Source: Aulostomus chinensis (Eukaryota; Chordata; Actinopteri; Syngnathiformes; Aulostomidae). Taken from it: a DNA stretch of 64,000 nt. Position numbers and translations under genes: made by a program. The notes under the pieces were generated by a model. The model was given only the letters and a program-made list of their open reading frames with translations. It was not told the DNA's origin and did not search any database. The number at the start of each line of letters is the position of its first letter. Position 1 is the stretch's first letter. This document shows, piece after piece, positions 1 to 12,414 of the stretch. The stretch lies in contig JBBMOA010000004.1 in assembly GCA_037954235.1 (NCBI GenBank), forward strand, positions 12,233,601 through 12,297,600, in the 5' to 3' direction.

Positions 1-2157
1 CTGAGTCCAGGGCCGGACGAGGACAAGGCGACTCACTCTGACATCGTTTCATGCCTGCAGAGAAAGCAGTCAAAGTGAATTTGGTTAAATATTTACATGG
101 GGGTTGTTGCAAGCCAGCTTGTTGGCGGGCCTCAATATGTCTGACAGCTGCAGATACCACAAGATCAGGCTTCTCTCTCCTATTTTTTTTTTTTTTTCAA
201 AGTTGGCATCTATACAGTGGTTTACTGACACCTTGTGCGTTTTACCTGAATATGTACAGACCCAGGAGTGTAAGATTAGCCTGCAATCATTCCACTCCAG
301 CGGCGGTGCAGAGGTGAGCACGCAAATATGGAGGCCAGATGCTCGCCTTCACCCACAGCTGCGTTGAAGCGAGCGCCCATGCTGAAGCTGACGATATTAC
401 CCTCAGTTGACCAGACATTTGGGATAAATAAGCCTCTGCTCGGCGCAGATCTGAGAGACTGCTGAACTGTATTAAAAGAGGAAAGTGGAGAGAGAGAGCG
501 TCTGCCTGCAGGGACACATGCAGGCTCCCTCTCACAACATGCTAGCACGTCTGCAGGTTGGGCACGGCTGTCCAGTGCTGATCTACTGTCGGCTCCACAA
601 AGTTCCTTAACCCTCATGACTACAGTGCAGTGACGTGGATTCGGGACTTTGGAAATTTGTGCGTGAATAACGGCAAAACTACGGAAGGAGAGAAACTGAC
701 TGAAGAGTGTAAAATCAGCTCCCAAAACCAAAGTTAGCACTGTTGAGCGTCTGATTCTCTCCTCCCTCCTCCCTCATGGGTTAAACGCCAGAAACGAGGC
801 CAGTGCGTCACACCAGCTTAAGACAGTTTAACATATTGTTCTACTGCATGAAATAGGTCAGTAAATGACAAACTGGAGACTTCTCAAGCGTTTATCGTCT
901 TAAAAAAACCATCAGCGGTGAAACGGGACTAGAGAGCGTCACACCATTGTTGCTCCCGCTCCTCCGTGCTGTTATCCCTTCACGGAGCGACGTTAGCTTT
1001 CGACTTCTAAAGGTTGCTTTTACGCGTCACATACTTAAGGAAGAGGTGTACAATGGTCTTTGGAAACGCCAGCAACAACTGGAAGTGATGGTGCCGCCAC
1101 ATAAACCATTACAATGAAGAGGCCACGCTAGCATGTACAATCACAGGCTATTAGCATGCCTTGGAGCAAGCAATGACTGTGGAACTTTGGAAATATATAC
1201 CTGTGGTACCTGCATATCAGTACCAGTACCCAAAACAGTTCGACGACTTACTTTGACAAAAATACTGCAATAATCAGTCCTCTCATTTATTTGCAATATT
1301 CCCACCATTAAATAGCTACAGTTTTATAACTTATTTGTCTTTACGGGGTCATCATGAGGAAGCGGTTCAAACATTTCACAGTGCAGGTTTGTCTAAATGA
1401 TCTGTATCTGCAGGCTAGTAAAACAGGCAAAAATCGGATCGAATCTCAACTCTCTTGACAAAAGACTTCATAAACAAGGCCAGCTTTTCCAGGTCTGCTG
1501 CTCCAGAACCACTCTGAAGTGTGCTGAGGTTTCATATCCAGGCCTGGACCGCAGTACTTCCTTCACACGGCCTCTAACCCAGTGATTTGATACCATTTGA
1601 CAGCATACTGGGCGCTTACTTAGTCAGGGGTCACTTTAACGGTAACTAGCTTTTACGTAACATTCCTACAAACTGAACCAAACCGCGTGCCACGGCCCAT
1701 TACCAGGGCGCTGCCTGTTTTATGAGGTGCCGAGAGACCCCTCGGTGCCAGTATGGAGAAGGTCCAACTGGTAACGATTTCGCAGCATAAGCAGACGTGT
1801 AAGAACCCCCCCTCCCCTCTTTGGAATTCCCCAAACTGTCACAGGACGGCTCTACAGAGACATTTTTATTAGTCCCCCGCCGTTTGAAACCTTTGTAGAG
1901 ACAGTGGCTCTTGTAAACAGTCCAGGGTTCACTCCAGTAAGTCAACAAAGTGAAAACTGGTGCGTCTTGGGAAGCTTGGTTTTGAGAAACATGTGTTTTA
2001 ATTGGCATTCCTGTTGTTCGACCAGGAAAAAGGAAAGTAAGAAACAAAACACAGAGGCCAAATAGCTTCTTGCTTACGAAAGTCATGATAAAATCTCTGT
2101 GGTATTTACTGTGATGATGTGACCTTGTTTGGAGAAGCTTTTACCAGCAAGTGAATG

Positions 2158-2163
<6 letters not shown>

Positions 2164-2208
<45 letters not shown>
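2164..2208. repeat. CA microsatellite
   Basis: An uninterrupted (CA)22. Confidence 0.97.
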
Positions 2209-2211
<3 letters not shown>

Positions 2212-5200
2212 GTGCTAATTGACAGGCTTGCTTTCTTTGGCACAGCTGCGAACTGAGAGCCTAAATTATGTTTGATGACAAGAAAAAAAAAAAATCTCCG
2301 CGTGTGAGTCACATCATCGTGATATGGCATCTGCTCACACCGGTAACGGCAGTTTCACGTCGCACGAGGCGCAGTGACGCGCGGTTAAGACCAGTTTTTA
2401 AGGCGGTTGTCGCTCTAAACGCCACTTTGAATGTAGACCTCAGAAGTTAGATGAGGTGGGTCAGAGGGCTTATTTGTTTTCGACCATGCTGACATATCTC
2501 ACCTACAGGGGAATGAAAAATATAAAACTGAACAACAACACGAGGGAACTACAGAACAAATGGTAGAGCCAAGGTGGGCTCAATAAGTAATAATGTAAAC
2601 AGTAGTGATGCTACTGATCTCTTCTCCGCACCCTGCTAAGCTGCCAGAGTCCATGTTCCACCTCCTCTGTAACTCTGCTGGCGAGAAGCTTCACCAGGTG
2701 GACGCGGCACATCAGGGGGATCACGCCGTTACCCCCAGAACGGCGCCCAGACGGCCAACGCAGCGCCCAGGACTGACCCTAACCCAGCTTCAAGTATGTA
2801 CGAATGCCCAACCAACCCAGAGGCAAAGCAGCAAACCGATCCGGCTCAGGGTGACGTAAGAGACCCCCGCACTACCTGGCTGGCCAGATTATTCATCTCT
2901 AATGAGCTATTTTTTAATGAACTTGACAAAAGTGACCACTTTATTTTTAAATTTTAACCTCTTCAAGCTGCCCTGCAGGTGAGCGTTTCTCTTGCGTCCG
3001 TCAGCTGTGGACACGACAAACGCGCGTCAAGAGCTTCCCTGAAACGAATCCAAGTGTTTTCTGCCTAAACCAAGCTGCACTGTCACCTCGCTACTGGCAA
3101 GTCATAAAACAATCATTAGTCAGCGGCGGTGGATGTTTTCATAAGCCACCGGCACAAGTGACAGTGTCACATGTCGCTGGTGCAATAAAACAACACGCCA
3201 AGTAAATAATTGGCTGTTTGCATGCTAGTTTTAGCACGCTCCGTTAACAGGAGCCATGACAGGCTATTTATAAGCCAGCCAGCTTCTTTAACAAACAGCA
3301 AACCTCTCAATTTTCCTACGGCTACTTATAAAGCATCTCCGTTGTATTTCACTGTTGCTTAACCTTCTACTGATGGTAAAAAGTCGATCCAAACTCCGAC
3401 AGATGTTGGAGTAACAGACAGAAGTACATATGTTGGTGATTTACTGTACATCCAAATACGGCTGCCAGAAGAGCAGCGGCAGCGGTGGAAGCTTCTCATG
3501 GAACACAGGTCATTTTTCTTGAATCTACAGCTGCTTTCGTTTGGACGGGCAACAGAAACACACACATTAGTGTCCGTTTCACCGAGCCAGTGTGAAACCC
3601 ATGCGTGGTCTAAGGCTGCTCTCGGGTCAGAGCTGAGTTTGTCCGCACTCTGCTCCCAGCACGGCCCCCCTCTCAAAACATACAAGTTCACCCTCCGCCG
3701 AACTCCAACTTCAGCAGAGAATAAAACAGGGCAGCAACATTTCCGAGGCCTCGGATTTGACGTTTGCCAGCGAGCACCGATGGACGAACGTTTGCTTTTT
3801 AACAACCTCAAAAGTTGCATCAAGCCTCACCTGATATGACGTCGATTCGGAGAACTTTTGGTCGACAAGGATTCAGAATTTTCAGAGTAACAACTGGCCC
3901 TTTGTTTATTAGATTCTGAACTCCTGGTGTAGAGGGAAACTACTGGTTTGTGATTGACCGAGTCGTACAATTTAAGCAAAGTCTGCGAGTTTAGCTGCCA
4001 GGTTGAGTTTGTAATGATTGACCCGCTAAAAGGGGAAACATTCCAGCAGCCACGCGGCGTGTTAGTACGCCACTGGGTTCATAAAGGAATGGGTTAAACA
4101 AGGACCCCCCTTGTCGGCCATGTCCTCCTGTCACCACAGTGTAAACCGGCTGAGCTCACAGTATTGCAGGCTAAACCTAATGACCCCTTCAGTGAAACTG
4201 CAGACAAACGGCTGAGAGGGAGCTCGCGGCTGCACACGCCCAGCAGCAGCCTCTGTGGGGCAGATCCACATGAAACGGAGTTCACACTCCCCGACTTCAG
4301 CGTCTGACCGCAGCTTCATAACTCACCAAGGTCATAAAATACGCCACGATGAGCAAAATGAATCACCGTCAAGACCCCCCGGGGCGGCGTGACGAACACC
4401 GAACGTGCTTGCATCACAGCCTTTCAGACGAGAGAAGATGCTCAACCGCTCTTCGCACACGCTCTGGCTTCCACATTCCTCTGTTGCACAAGCACACAGC
4501 CGACAGGTCGAAGGGCAGCGTCAACAACAATGCGCTCTAGTCTGAAGCGGCGAGCAAGGCAAGAGAAAGCAGACACCTTCCTGGCACGCAAGGTGCGCTA
4601 TTGATTGATGCCGCGCTGACGTGTGGTTTCTGCGGGAGAGCGGCGAGCTTTTATCATGGCGTTACAGCTTCAACTGGGAGAATATTGGGTTCCCCAGATG
4701 CTCCCAAACTCAGCTCAGCAGCTATTATGCTGCGGGGGGAGAGGGGAGATCATCCCAGCGTCTCCATTCACACCTGTCCACTTCTATTCACGCCACAAAC
4801 ACAGCCTTCATTTGCATAGCTGGAGCCTCTTTGTACGCAGGGCTGGAAATTAACTTTTTTGTCAACCTGACACTGGTGGCCTCCAGAGTCTAGCGGGAGG
4901 CCTCAGGTGACGTCAGGTCATCTCAGAACAGGTAATCCTCAGACAGCCGGGCGGCTGCACAGGCGCTGAGGTAAGCTGCAGTAGCTAAAGTGAAACTAAG
5001 AATCCCTGAGGGTGCCTTGCCTGTGGGATCCGCTTCAAAACAGAGCGGGTTCCTCCTCGGACCGCGCCACACCTTCCCGACAAGTTTCATGAAAATCAGG
5101 CCAGCGGTTTTAGTGTTGACTAAAGCAGACAAACAGAACTAACAAACAGGAAGTAAAAATAATCTCCTCTTCCTTTAGTTCAGGAACACTGCACTTTGAA

Positions 5201-5276
5201 CAGAGCAAGTGCTTGTTTTTGAACCGGCCCACGTTCTCAGAGGTCTGACCTGGAGGGGGGGGGGGTCACACGCAGA

Positions 5277-5415
5277 GCTGCAACAATTCTTTAAATCATC
5301 AATTAATCTTGTCAGACTGTTTCCCCCCCCCCCCCCCAAACATCAAACGTTGCCGGTTCCACACAATTAAATATCAGGTTTGCTGCTCTTTTTGTAAAGG
5401 AGTCTTTTTGGACTG
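5277..5415. repeat. Decayed dispersed teleost repeat
   Basis: It starts GAGCTGCAACAATTCTTTAA, continues with an ATCAATTAATC segment, a poly-C run (5323-5337), and GGTTTGCTGCTCTTTTTGT. This is the order of motifs in a common non-coding fish element. Recognition is from memory. Confidence 0.5.
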
Positions 5416-6210
5416 TTGCCTGGACAAAATGAGCAGCGCGTGACTTTGAGCTCAGAGGAACGGTGACCAGTGTTTCTCCAAATATTCCTGACATTTAATA
5501 AACAACTCATTGCATTAGCGGGAGAATAAATCAGAACACCAATCAATGACGCTCGTGAATGGGCAGTGGATCTGTTCCCCCGTGACGAGAGGAAGGCCTT
5601 TGAGAGATTTCAGTGATTTGAATGTTTGTCTGAAGCCCTGCCGTGACGTCAAATAACCATTAAACCACATTTGTTTTGTCAGAATTGCATCTTCCAGTTT
5701 TCCCAAAATCTACTCGGTTGACCCGCACTCGACATGTGAGCCTAAACGTTCATTCTGGACGCTGAACAGGCACTCAAACACACTCAAACTCCATCTCCGG
5801 GATAAGGAGCTGAAGACTTGAAGTTTTAAAGCCTGCTTCAGTTTTTGCCGTTTCAACATCTCGTTGAATCTACAGTGGCTGCTAACCAACTCTTCACATC
5901 CCTCCCAGCTCTCAGGTAGCTCTCTTCGCCCACTTGACTCCATAATCAGTCGCCTATGGGCACCGCCGACTACATCTGGCCCAGTCGGCGGCACTGAAAC
6001 GCAGCATTAACGCCCGGCGTGTGGCTGGCTCTCCAGCAGCTCCGCTCGCCGCTGCTAAGCACCTAATGACAGGATGTGGAGCGCCGACCGTCCGAACGCT
6101 CGACCTCCGAGCTGAGCTGCCCCGAGTTCACCGAGCTCTGGGAGGCTATCAAACATGGAACCAAGATACAGGACTGGGGCTGGAGGAGGGGCACCACCAT
6201 CTTAGCGCGC

Positions 6211-6216
<6 letters not shown>

Positions 6217-6251
<35 letters not shown>
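6217..6251. repeat. GT microsatellite
   Basis: (GT)17, preceded by a GC-alternating GCGCGCGCAC stretch. Together they form an alternating purine-pyrimidine tract that could adopt Z-DNA. Confidence 0.97.
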
Positions 6252-6252
<1 letters not shown>

Positions 6253-6755
6253 CCCCAGCTCCTACCGTGTTTTCTCTTGCCTGGCTTCAAATCAGAGTTC
6301 CTGCATGTGTCTGAACCACAGGAGTTAGGCAAGTGTGTCACATGATTTCAATTTAATAACAATGAAGGGCCCGACACTGCCAACATCCCCCCCCCCCCCA
6401 ACATCTGCAGGCTGCTTTCATTCCTCTCAGAACAGAGGGACGATTAAACCAGACACATGTATGGCAGGAATTTAGAGACTTTTGGAAAACAGGCGCTATT
6501 CTTGGAGATGAATTATTTATGGCTCTACAACACAAGCTGAATCCAAGGAATAACATGTTGGGATGAGAACACCCCACCCCCCACCCCCCAACATGGTCCC
6601 AAGATGATACAAGAAGCAAAAGATACAGAAATGTCCGCCCAAAAAAACAACAAAAACAACCACAAAAAAGTAACCTGACGTCAAACAGAAGAATAAAGGA
6701 CGGGAGGTTTTCACCGATAATCCGACACCAACTCTGACCTCAACACCAAAGCTGC

Positions 6756-6849
6756 TTTTCCACCACATGGCACCGTCTCAGCTCCACTCCACTTGTCTTT
6801 TCCTGGTACCGGACACAAGTCGAGTCAGGCCAGTACCATGTGGTGAAAG
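6756..6849. repeat. Small palindromic dispersed element
   Basis: The inverted ends TTTTCCACCACATGGCAC (6757-6774) and GTACCATGTGGTGAAAG (6833-6849) enclose a TGGTACCGG core. Similar GGTACCGG palindromes are common in teleost genomes. Non-coding. Confidence 0.55.
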
Positions 6850-8024
6850 GCAGGGCAACAACCGGTGTGAGAGAACTACACTTCCCAGACACGCCAACAC
6901 CAGCTTCCTGAAAGGCTTTGTTTCTTTTCTACGGCAAAGGCGCTAAAATTGTGCCAATTTTCTATGTTTTATCCAATCCACCTTGAAGCAGGTTAATCCC
7001 CTCCAGGATAAACTACCTCATCCATGAGGCGGGAGCACAAATGAACAACGTATTACGAGAAAAGCACCAAAAAAAAAGAAAAAAAAAGGATGATGTGGAT
7101 TATAATGAATGCATTTGTTAAAATATGCAGAAGACGAAGTGGGACTTGTCGCCGCCTGCACGCTGCTACGGAGCTGCTAAACAGGTTTGTGTTGTTTTGT
7201 GCATAATGGCATTAAATCAGCGACCTGGCTAGCAGACACAGGCACCGTCTGGTATTCAATTCAAACACAAAAGTAAGAGGAACTCAAAGAAAAAAAAAAA
7301 AACCTCAATATTCTTTGGAACCCTGTTTCCTGCTGTGATGCATTAAGTCGTTGAAAACCGTCCTGACTCCTGAATAAACTGCACGGTGACGCTGACGAGA
7401 CGCTGACACGTGACGACAACTGTCTACAAGTAATTCCAGAGCTCGGCCACCAATTTTTACAACCGCCAGTCCTCAAACTGTGGATATCAGCCAGTTCTGA
7501 TGTTTCTTCAGTTTTATTTCTTAGACCTTGTAATAGATGAATATACTGAGAATTATTCCATTTATCGAGCACAAAAAAAGTTCAAAAAAACAAAACAAAA
7601 CACAAGATCCACTGGTTTCATCCTCCAAAAAACGTAAACATTTGCTGCTTCTCTGGAACTTCGTGCATTTCAAAGTGTAAACCTGAGCAGAAACTGAATA
7701 GACTGAAGTTTGCCGCAACACTGAATGGATCTGATTTGATAAATCTGGGGACGCTGGAGCGTAGAGTTTGTTTCAAGCAGCCTCTTTTTTGACTTTGAGT
7801 GTTTATACTCATAAAATATGGAGGTCTTCACATTTAATGAGTGCCTATCAAGGGGCCCAAATGGTTGCTTTACCTTCACAAAAAAGTTTTGCCAACTTCC
7901 TCCATCACATCTTGGTCCTCTAGGTATTATCCCCCCCCCCCCCCCCCCCGACTACCTCAACATCATGTACTCTGTAGTACCAGACACAGGGCTGCTCTCC
8001 CCTGAGGTAACCCGGACCACTCAC

Positions 8025-8600
8025 CTCATTGGAGGGTATGCTGACGACACCTGTTGATCTCCTCTTTTCCCTCAGTTTCCTCTTCTCGATCTGCCCTTTC
8101 CCCTTCCTGGCACTGGGACCAGTGCTCTTCTTCTCCTTGCTCTTACTGGGTGAGGGGCTCTCCTTGTCACTGTCATTGCAAGCCATGGGGCTGGAGTCCG
8201 GGGAAACCTTGTCCGTCTGAGGGGGGACCTTCTTCAGGTTGCCCGCCGGAGCAGCAGCGGCAGCGGCAGCAGCAGCAGCAGCAGCAGCAGGGTGGGCTGA
8301 GGAGTTCGTTTCCTCCTCGGGGTTCTTTAGAGCGCTGCCGGAGGCGGACCGAGCCACCGCGTAGGAAGAGGGGAGGTAGTTCCCTGCGGACGCGCTTCGC
8401 TCCGGAGTGTTGTGGAGCTCGGTTCCCGGTGGAGCCGCGGCGTGGTGGCGGCTGTTGCTGGTGCTGTTCCCCGCACCGAGGGGAGCGCCACTCGCCGCGG
8501 CAATGTCCCCCAGCATTTTAGCTCTCATCTTCTCACGTTTGGCCTTCCACTCCTCCAGAAAGTCCGTGGTGGCGTTGGACTTAAATCCTCCCGTTGCCAT
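8025..8600 (-). CDS. pawr: Par-4 (PRKC apoptosis WT1 regulator), first coding exon
   Basis: This exon encodes the N-terminal 192 residues of prostate apoptosis response-4, a pro-apoptotic scaffold that binds WT1, atypical PKC and ZIPK. The start is MATGG, followed by TTDFLEEWKAKREKMRAK, as in the family. An in-frame ATG 12 codons upstream (8636) lacks this match, so 8600 is preferred. Residues about 165-185 hold the start of the SAC death domain: GPSARKGKGQIEKRKLREK, a nuclear localisation signal, then RRSTG with the PKA-type Thr at residue 183. The middle is a low-complexity Ser/Ala linker with 14 Ala in a row (8250-8291), encoded by a GCT/GCC repeat. The exon ends SIPSNE at a strong donor (GAG|GTGAGT) in phase 0. 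The rest of the protein lies outside the window. This is the mammalian order, pawr next to ppp1r12a on the same strand. Family assignment is very firm. Confidence 0.95.
8250..8291 (-). repeat. pawr: Coding trinucleotide repeat, 14 alanines in pawr
   Basis: AGC/GGC units on the plus strand read as GCT/GCC on the coding strand and give 14 consecutive Ala. Eight of the units are uninterrupted, so length variation between individuals is plausible. The position is in the disordered linker before the SAC domain. Confidence 0.9.
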
Positions 8601-9170
8601 GATGGATGCAAAGAAGTTCCCTCCTCGCGCGCCCAAGACGGTGAAAATGGGAACAGTTTTGAAACTTTTTTGTTTTGTTTTGTTTTGTTTTGTTGTCGCT
8701 GTTTTTGTTTTTAGCTCCGGTCCGAGGTGGCCCGCATTCCTGGAGTGACTGACCCGGGTGCTGTCGACAGGTAGAAGGCGAATGAAGTCACCACAAACAG
8801 AACTTTAAACACATGACGCGGCTAACTGGCGCTAATCAGTCATAATTAAACAAAACTAGCTTAAAAGTTGGCGGCGCGTTTGATCTCGGCAGCAACAGCA
8901 ACGGGGAAAGTGAGTCGAAGCGGTGTGAAAACGGGTAAAACCGGGATGAACCCGGGCAGGAACTCACCTGTGGGGAGCTGTCTGAGTCGGTCCGACCAGG
9001 TGTGCCCGCAGTCTGCTCGGATGAATGGCGCTGTTCTGGAGCGCTGGGGGAGCCGCTGCGCTCGCTCTGCCCTCTGGGACACCGGGGCCGAACCCGACAA
9101 CACACGAACGCTTCCGATTCCACCCGAAACAAAAGATGGACGCAAAGTGAACCGTAACAGCTCCACGGGG
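8601..9170 (-). promoter_or_regulatory. pawr: CpG-rich promoter and 5'UTR area of pawr
   Basis: The sequence is GC- and CpG-rich compared with the AT-rich flank above 9200, and sits directly upstream of the pawr ATG. A good donor (CAG|GTGAGTT, exon end 8968) and a fair acceptor (CACTCCAG|G, exon start 8739) would allow a non-coding first exon, as mammalian PAWR has. I cannot decide between a spliced and an unspliced leader. A TTTTG tandem tract lies at about 8669-8693. No TATA box is obvious. Confidence 0.6.
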
Positions 9171-9925
9171 AATACAGCAGTTGTGGTGAGGTGATTTATG
9201 GGCTCTTGAATATATACTCGGCAGTAGAAGGTACTTATTTCACATATTAGATGGGAAAAAAACTACAGCAATCTGTGGTTATTTGATAATACTTCATATA
9301 TCCTTTTCACAAAAGTCCTTTATAAAGCAAAATTTTAACATTTCCGCAATGGAAAGTATCTTTGTAGACTTTTTAAGAGCCTGCAGTTGAAGAATCGCTC
9401 ACTTCATGCACTTTAGATAACCGCGCAGTAATAATACGCACTGAGTATTTAAAGTGTTTATATTTTTACATGTGCATTTATTCCGAACAGGTTCTGTTTG
9501 TTTTTTTTTACCTCTCACTACTACTTTGTATGTACTACAGCTTCACTCAGCTTTGTCCAACAAAACGAGGTCAATTCAACGGGAGCCGATACCGATATCG
9601 GGAAGTATAACAATTCTGATATCGGAGTATCGTCATCTGAAATCTATGTGTGTTGTATTTTAGCAGTAATAACTCAAATGTAGTTATCAAACAGGATTAA
9701 TAATCCAAAACGATGCGCTGAACAGTAACAAGTCAGGTGCTATCATAACTACAGCCTGCGTTTTAGGGGATGATACTGGTACCGATGTGGGGGGGGGGGG
9801 GGGGGGCGATGAGTATCTGTTTCTGAGTTATGTTCTGTTTAGCTTATATCACACAACATCTACAGTATCCCACTATCGGCCACACTGATATATCGCTGGA
9901 TTAACTGGGTTTCTGGATTTTTATG

Positions 9926-10299
9926 CGGGGCGGCACGGTGGTGCAGGGGCCAGCGCTTTCGCCTCACAGCTTCAAGGTTCGAGGTTCAAACCCCGGCTGG
10001 AGAACAGGGTCTTTCTGTGTGAGTCTCCATGTTCTCCCTGTTCCTGTGTGGGTTCTCTCTGGTACTCCGGCTTCCTCCCACAGTCCAAAGACATCAAGAG
10101 GGGACCAGGTTAATCCAGACTCTAAATTGACCGTAGGCTTGACTGGGAGAGCCAATGGTTGTCTGTCTCTATGTGTTGGCCCTGCCATGGACTGGTGACC
10201 TGTCCAGGGTGAACCCTGCCTCTCACCTGAAGGGTGCTGGGATAGGCTCCACCCCCACCACCCTTAACAGGATAGGAGGTAGAAAATGGATGGATGGAT
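9926..10299 (+). mobile_element. tRNA-type SINE-like dispersed repeat
   Basis: It begins with the GGCGGCACGGTGGTGCAG head that is extremely common in teleost genomes. A Pol III B-box-like core, GGTTCAAACCCC, lies at 9983-9994. The body follows (TTCTCCCTG and TCCTCCCACAGTCCAAAGAC segments), and the element ends in a short GGAT/ATGG repeat tail (about 10285-10299). It is on the plus strand, opposite to both genes. The SINE-like nature is inferred from the B box and tail. I cannot name the exact family. Confidence 0.8.
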
Positions 10300-12305
10300 T
10301 TTGTGTCCATTTATATTCCGTTTGATTTGATAAGACTGAATATTCACGTTAAAAAAATGACAGTTTGATCATGAAACCAGCTTGGATACATGGATGTAAA
10401 CAACATCGTGTTGTTTTCCGAGTGACACCAAAGAAAACGTCATTTCCACAGCCTTATTTGTGTTCGCGTGACCTTCACGTGACCTCTGACGTCGGCCTTC
10501 AATTCTTCTTTGACAGCCGTGCATTTCTGCAGAGGTGTGTTTGCGGACGACCGGGCTCAACCCACGCAGCTCCCACAGACGGGCTCCCCCCTCCCCCCCA
10601 GGCGCTTCCATGACTCACCCGAGCAGCTCCCATCACACGGAAGACAACACGGACGCCGACAATAGACGAGCGACAGGAATATTCCTCGGCAGTTCACGAT
10701 GGCGTGAGAGAAGAATGTTCCTCGGCGTAACCGTGTGTGACTGAATACACGCGCCACATCCCACAACATGAGGCTTGAGGGTTTGTCTCATCGCTGAAGC
10801 AAAGACGTAGTGAAGATCCAGCTGTGAGGAAACGACTGGGCCTTCACGCTCTCACCTCCAGAGAAGATTCGATTTCATCGAATCACCAGGAAGCTGCGTT
10901 ACTGTGACCCCCACCTCATGTTAATCCCACACGACCTCACCAGGTCACCCGTCGGTGCTCACAGCTGGAGAGCTCGTTTCACGCCACGGCGTTCGAAACA
11001 GCTCGCTCTCAAAGGCACCTTGACTTTCAGGCAAGTTTAGCACTGATTTTTTTTTTCTCCAACATTAAAATAAAAAACATGCAATTTCACTGTTTCTTTT
11101 TTTTTCTTTTTTCCTTGCCGGTTTGGGAGCTGCAGCCATTATCAACCCACCGCATGGCAGATAAGGAGAAAGGATAGGTGGCAGTGAGGCACCTCTCCTA
11201 AGAATGAAGCCGGGTCCGCGGACTCAGGTCACACGCCTGCATATTTAGCATATTTCTGTCTGCCGCAGAGCGAGAACGAGGGGCACAAGGGTTGCCGCCG
11301 CTTCTGTGCCAACCCAAACACGGCTCTGCTCTTTTAAACCAAATCCCATTGAACATTCCACTCATTTTTCTTCCCGAATGGAAATAAACCAATCTTATCA
11401 GACTCTGATTTATTCTATAAACGCACCCCCCCCCCCCCCCCAGGCTGTGACACGATTACTGCGAATCTCGTCCTAGCACTTTTATTTGATGACTAAAAAA
11501 AGATACCGGGCGAGTGGATGACGAGCTCACGCCGCCGTGACCTGTTTCCCCAAGTCGTCCCAGGCAGACGCGACACACAGGCGAGGAGTCGCTGCTGGGA
11601 GGGTTATCGGCCTCGGCGGTGCCAGGGTGGACCGGTGCACCGCATCGACCGATATTTGTCGACTAGCATCAGGCTGCGTTGTGCGCTAACAGTTTTAGGA
11701 GTTCCTTTTACCTCAAGAAACAAAGACGCCGATACTGTCAGCTGGGCCATCAAATAAGTGGCTTTGCGTGATTGAATAAGCGGGACATTTGTTTATTCCA
11801 GTCACAATCAACCTCTTAATTACAGTCAGGAGGTGGGAGGAGCATCTGACTGACGGCGTGCAGGATTACCGTCGATATCTGAGCTGCTGGTTTATTGATT
11901 CTTTTTTTTCTTTTTTTTTTTTTTGGTTGTTGTTGCTTTTAATCTCAGAACCGTTCTCACTTCACCTCATGAGCTTCCGAGAGGGAAGAGGAGGAACAGA
12001 AGAACTCGTCGGGTTTGTCGTTCACACCTTGAGCTGAAACACACCTGATTTTAAGGTTTGACATAAAATATATATATATATAAAATATATTTATATATAT
12101 ATATGTATATATAAAAACATCAATCTTTACAGGGACAAATGCTGGGGGTTATTTTGACTACCTGAACCAGGAAAGACCCACCTGAGACTTGGTTCAAACA
12201 GAATTACAACCACTTTGATCGTCTTTAAACGAGCTGAAACGCCCTGATCAGAGTGAAAATCCACAGCCTCGGACGAACCCCTCAGCCTCTTCTTTATCTT
12301 TGATC

Positions 12306-12311
12306 TTTATT
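12306..12311 (-). other. ppp1r12a: AATAAA, possible distal ppp1r12a polyadenylation signal
   Basis: The minus strand reads AATAAA here, about 1.8 kb past the ppp1r12a stop codon. It is an alternative to the signal at 12435. No transcript evidence is available to choose between them. Confidence 0.35.
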
Positions 12312-12358
12312 CTGTAGGTGAGCTGCTCGACTGTGCCCGTCCTCTTCCAGTGAGTAAA

Positions 12359-12360
<2 letters not shown>

Positions 12361-12406
<46 letters not shown>
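12361..12406. repeat. TAA/ATT microsatellite
   Basis: About 15 TAA units, just past the likely ppp1r12a cleavage site. Confidence 0.97.
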
Positions 12407-12414
12407 CAGACATG

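Larger units (their letters stand above)
1..8024. other. Presumed pawr intron, no exon supported
   Basis: This stretch lies on the 3' side of the pawr coding exon on the minus strand, so the later pawr exons (coiled coil and leucine zipper) would be here or beyond position 1. I looked for the family's C-terminal zipper and for the residues that follow the SAC core and found neither. It holds a CA microsatellite (2164-2208), a GT microsatellite (6217-6251), homopolymer runs, a decayed dispersed repeat (5277-5415) and a palindromic element (6756-6849). Positions 1-78 are open on the plus strand in frame 1, but I recognise nothing in that stretch. Confidence 0.55.
9171..12414. other. Intergenic spacer between pawr and ppp1r12a
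   Basis: About 3 kb separates the pawr promoter from the putative 3' end of ppp1r12a. I see no gene. It contains a poly-G run (9789-9806), a tRNA-type SINE-like repeat (9926-10299), a poly-C run near 11430, an AT-alternating stretch (about 12066-12115) and an ATA microsatellite (12361-12406). Confidence 0.7.

Noticed and set aside
1..78. Frame 1 of the plus strand is open from the window edge (LSPGPDEDKATHSDIVSC and on), and the minus strand has a good acceptor near 47
   Set aside because: It is too short, matches no family I know, and on the minus strand its phase does not fit the phase 0 end of the pawr exon.
8407..8748. Open frames on the plus strand opposite the pawr exon
   Set aside because: They are shadows of the GC-rich pawr coding exon.
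9964..10310. Open frames on both strands around 10 kb
   Set aside because: They lie inside the SINE-like repeat and have no protein meaning.
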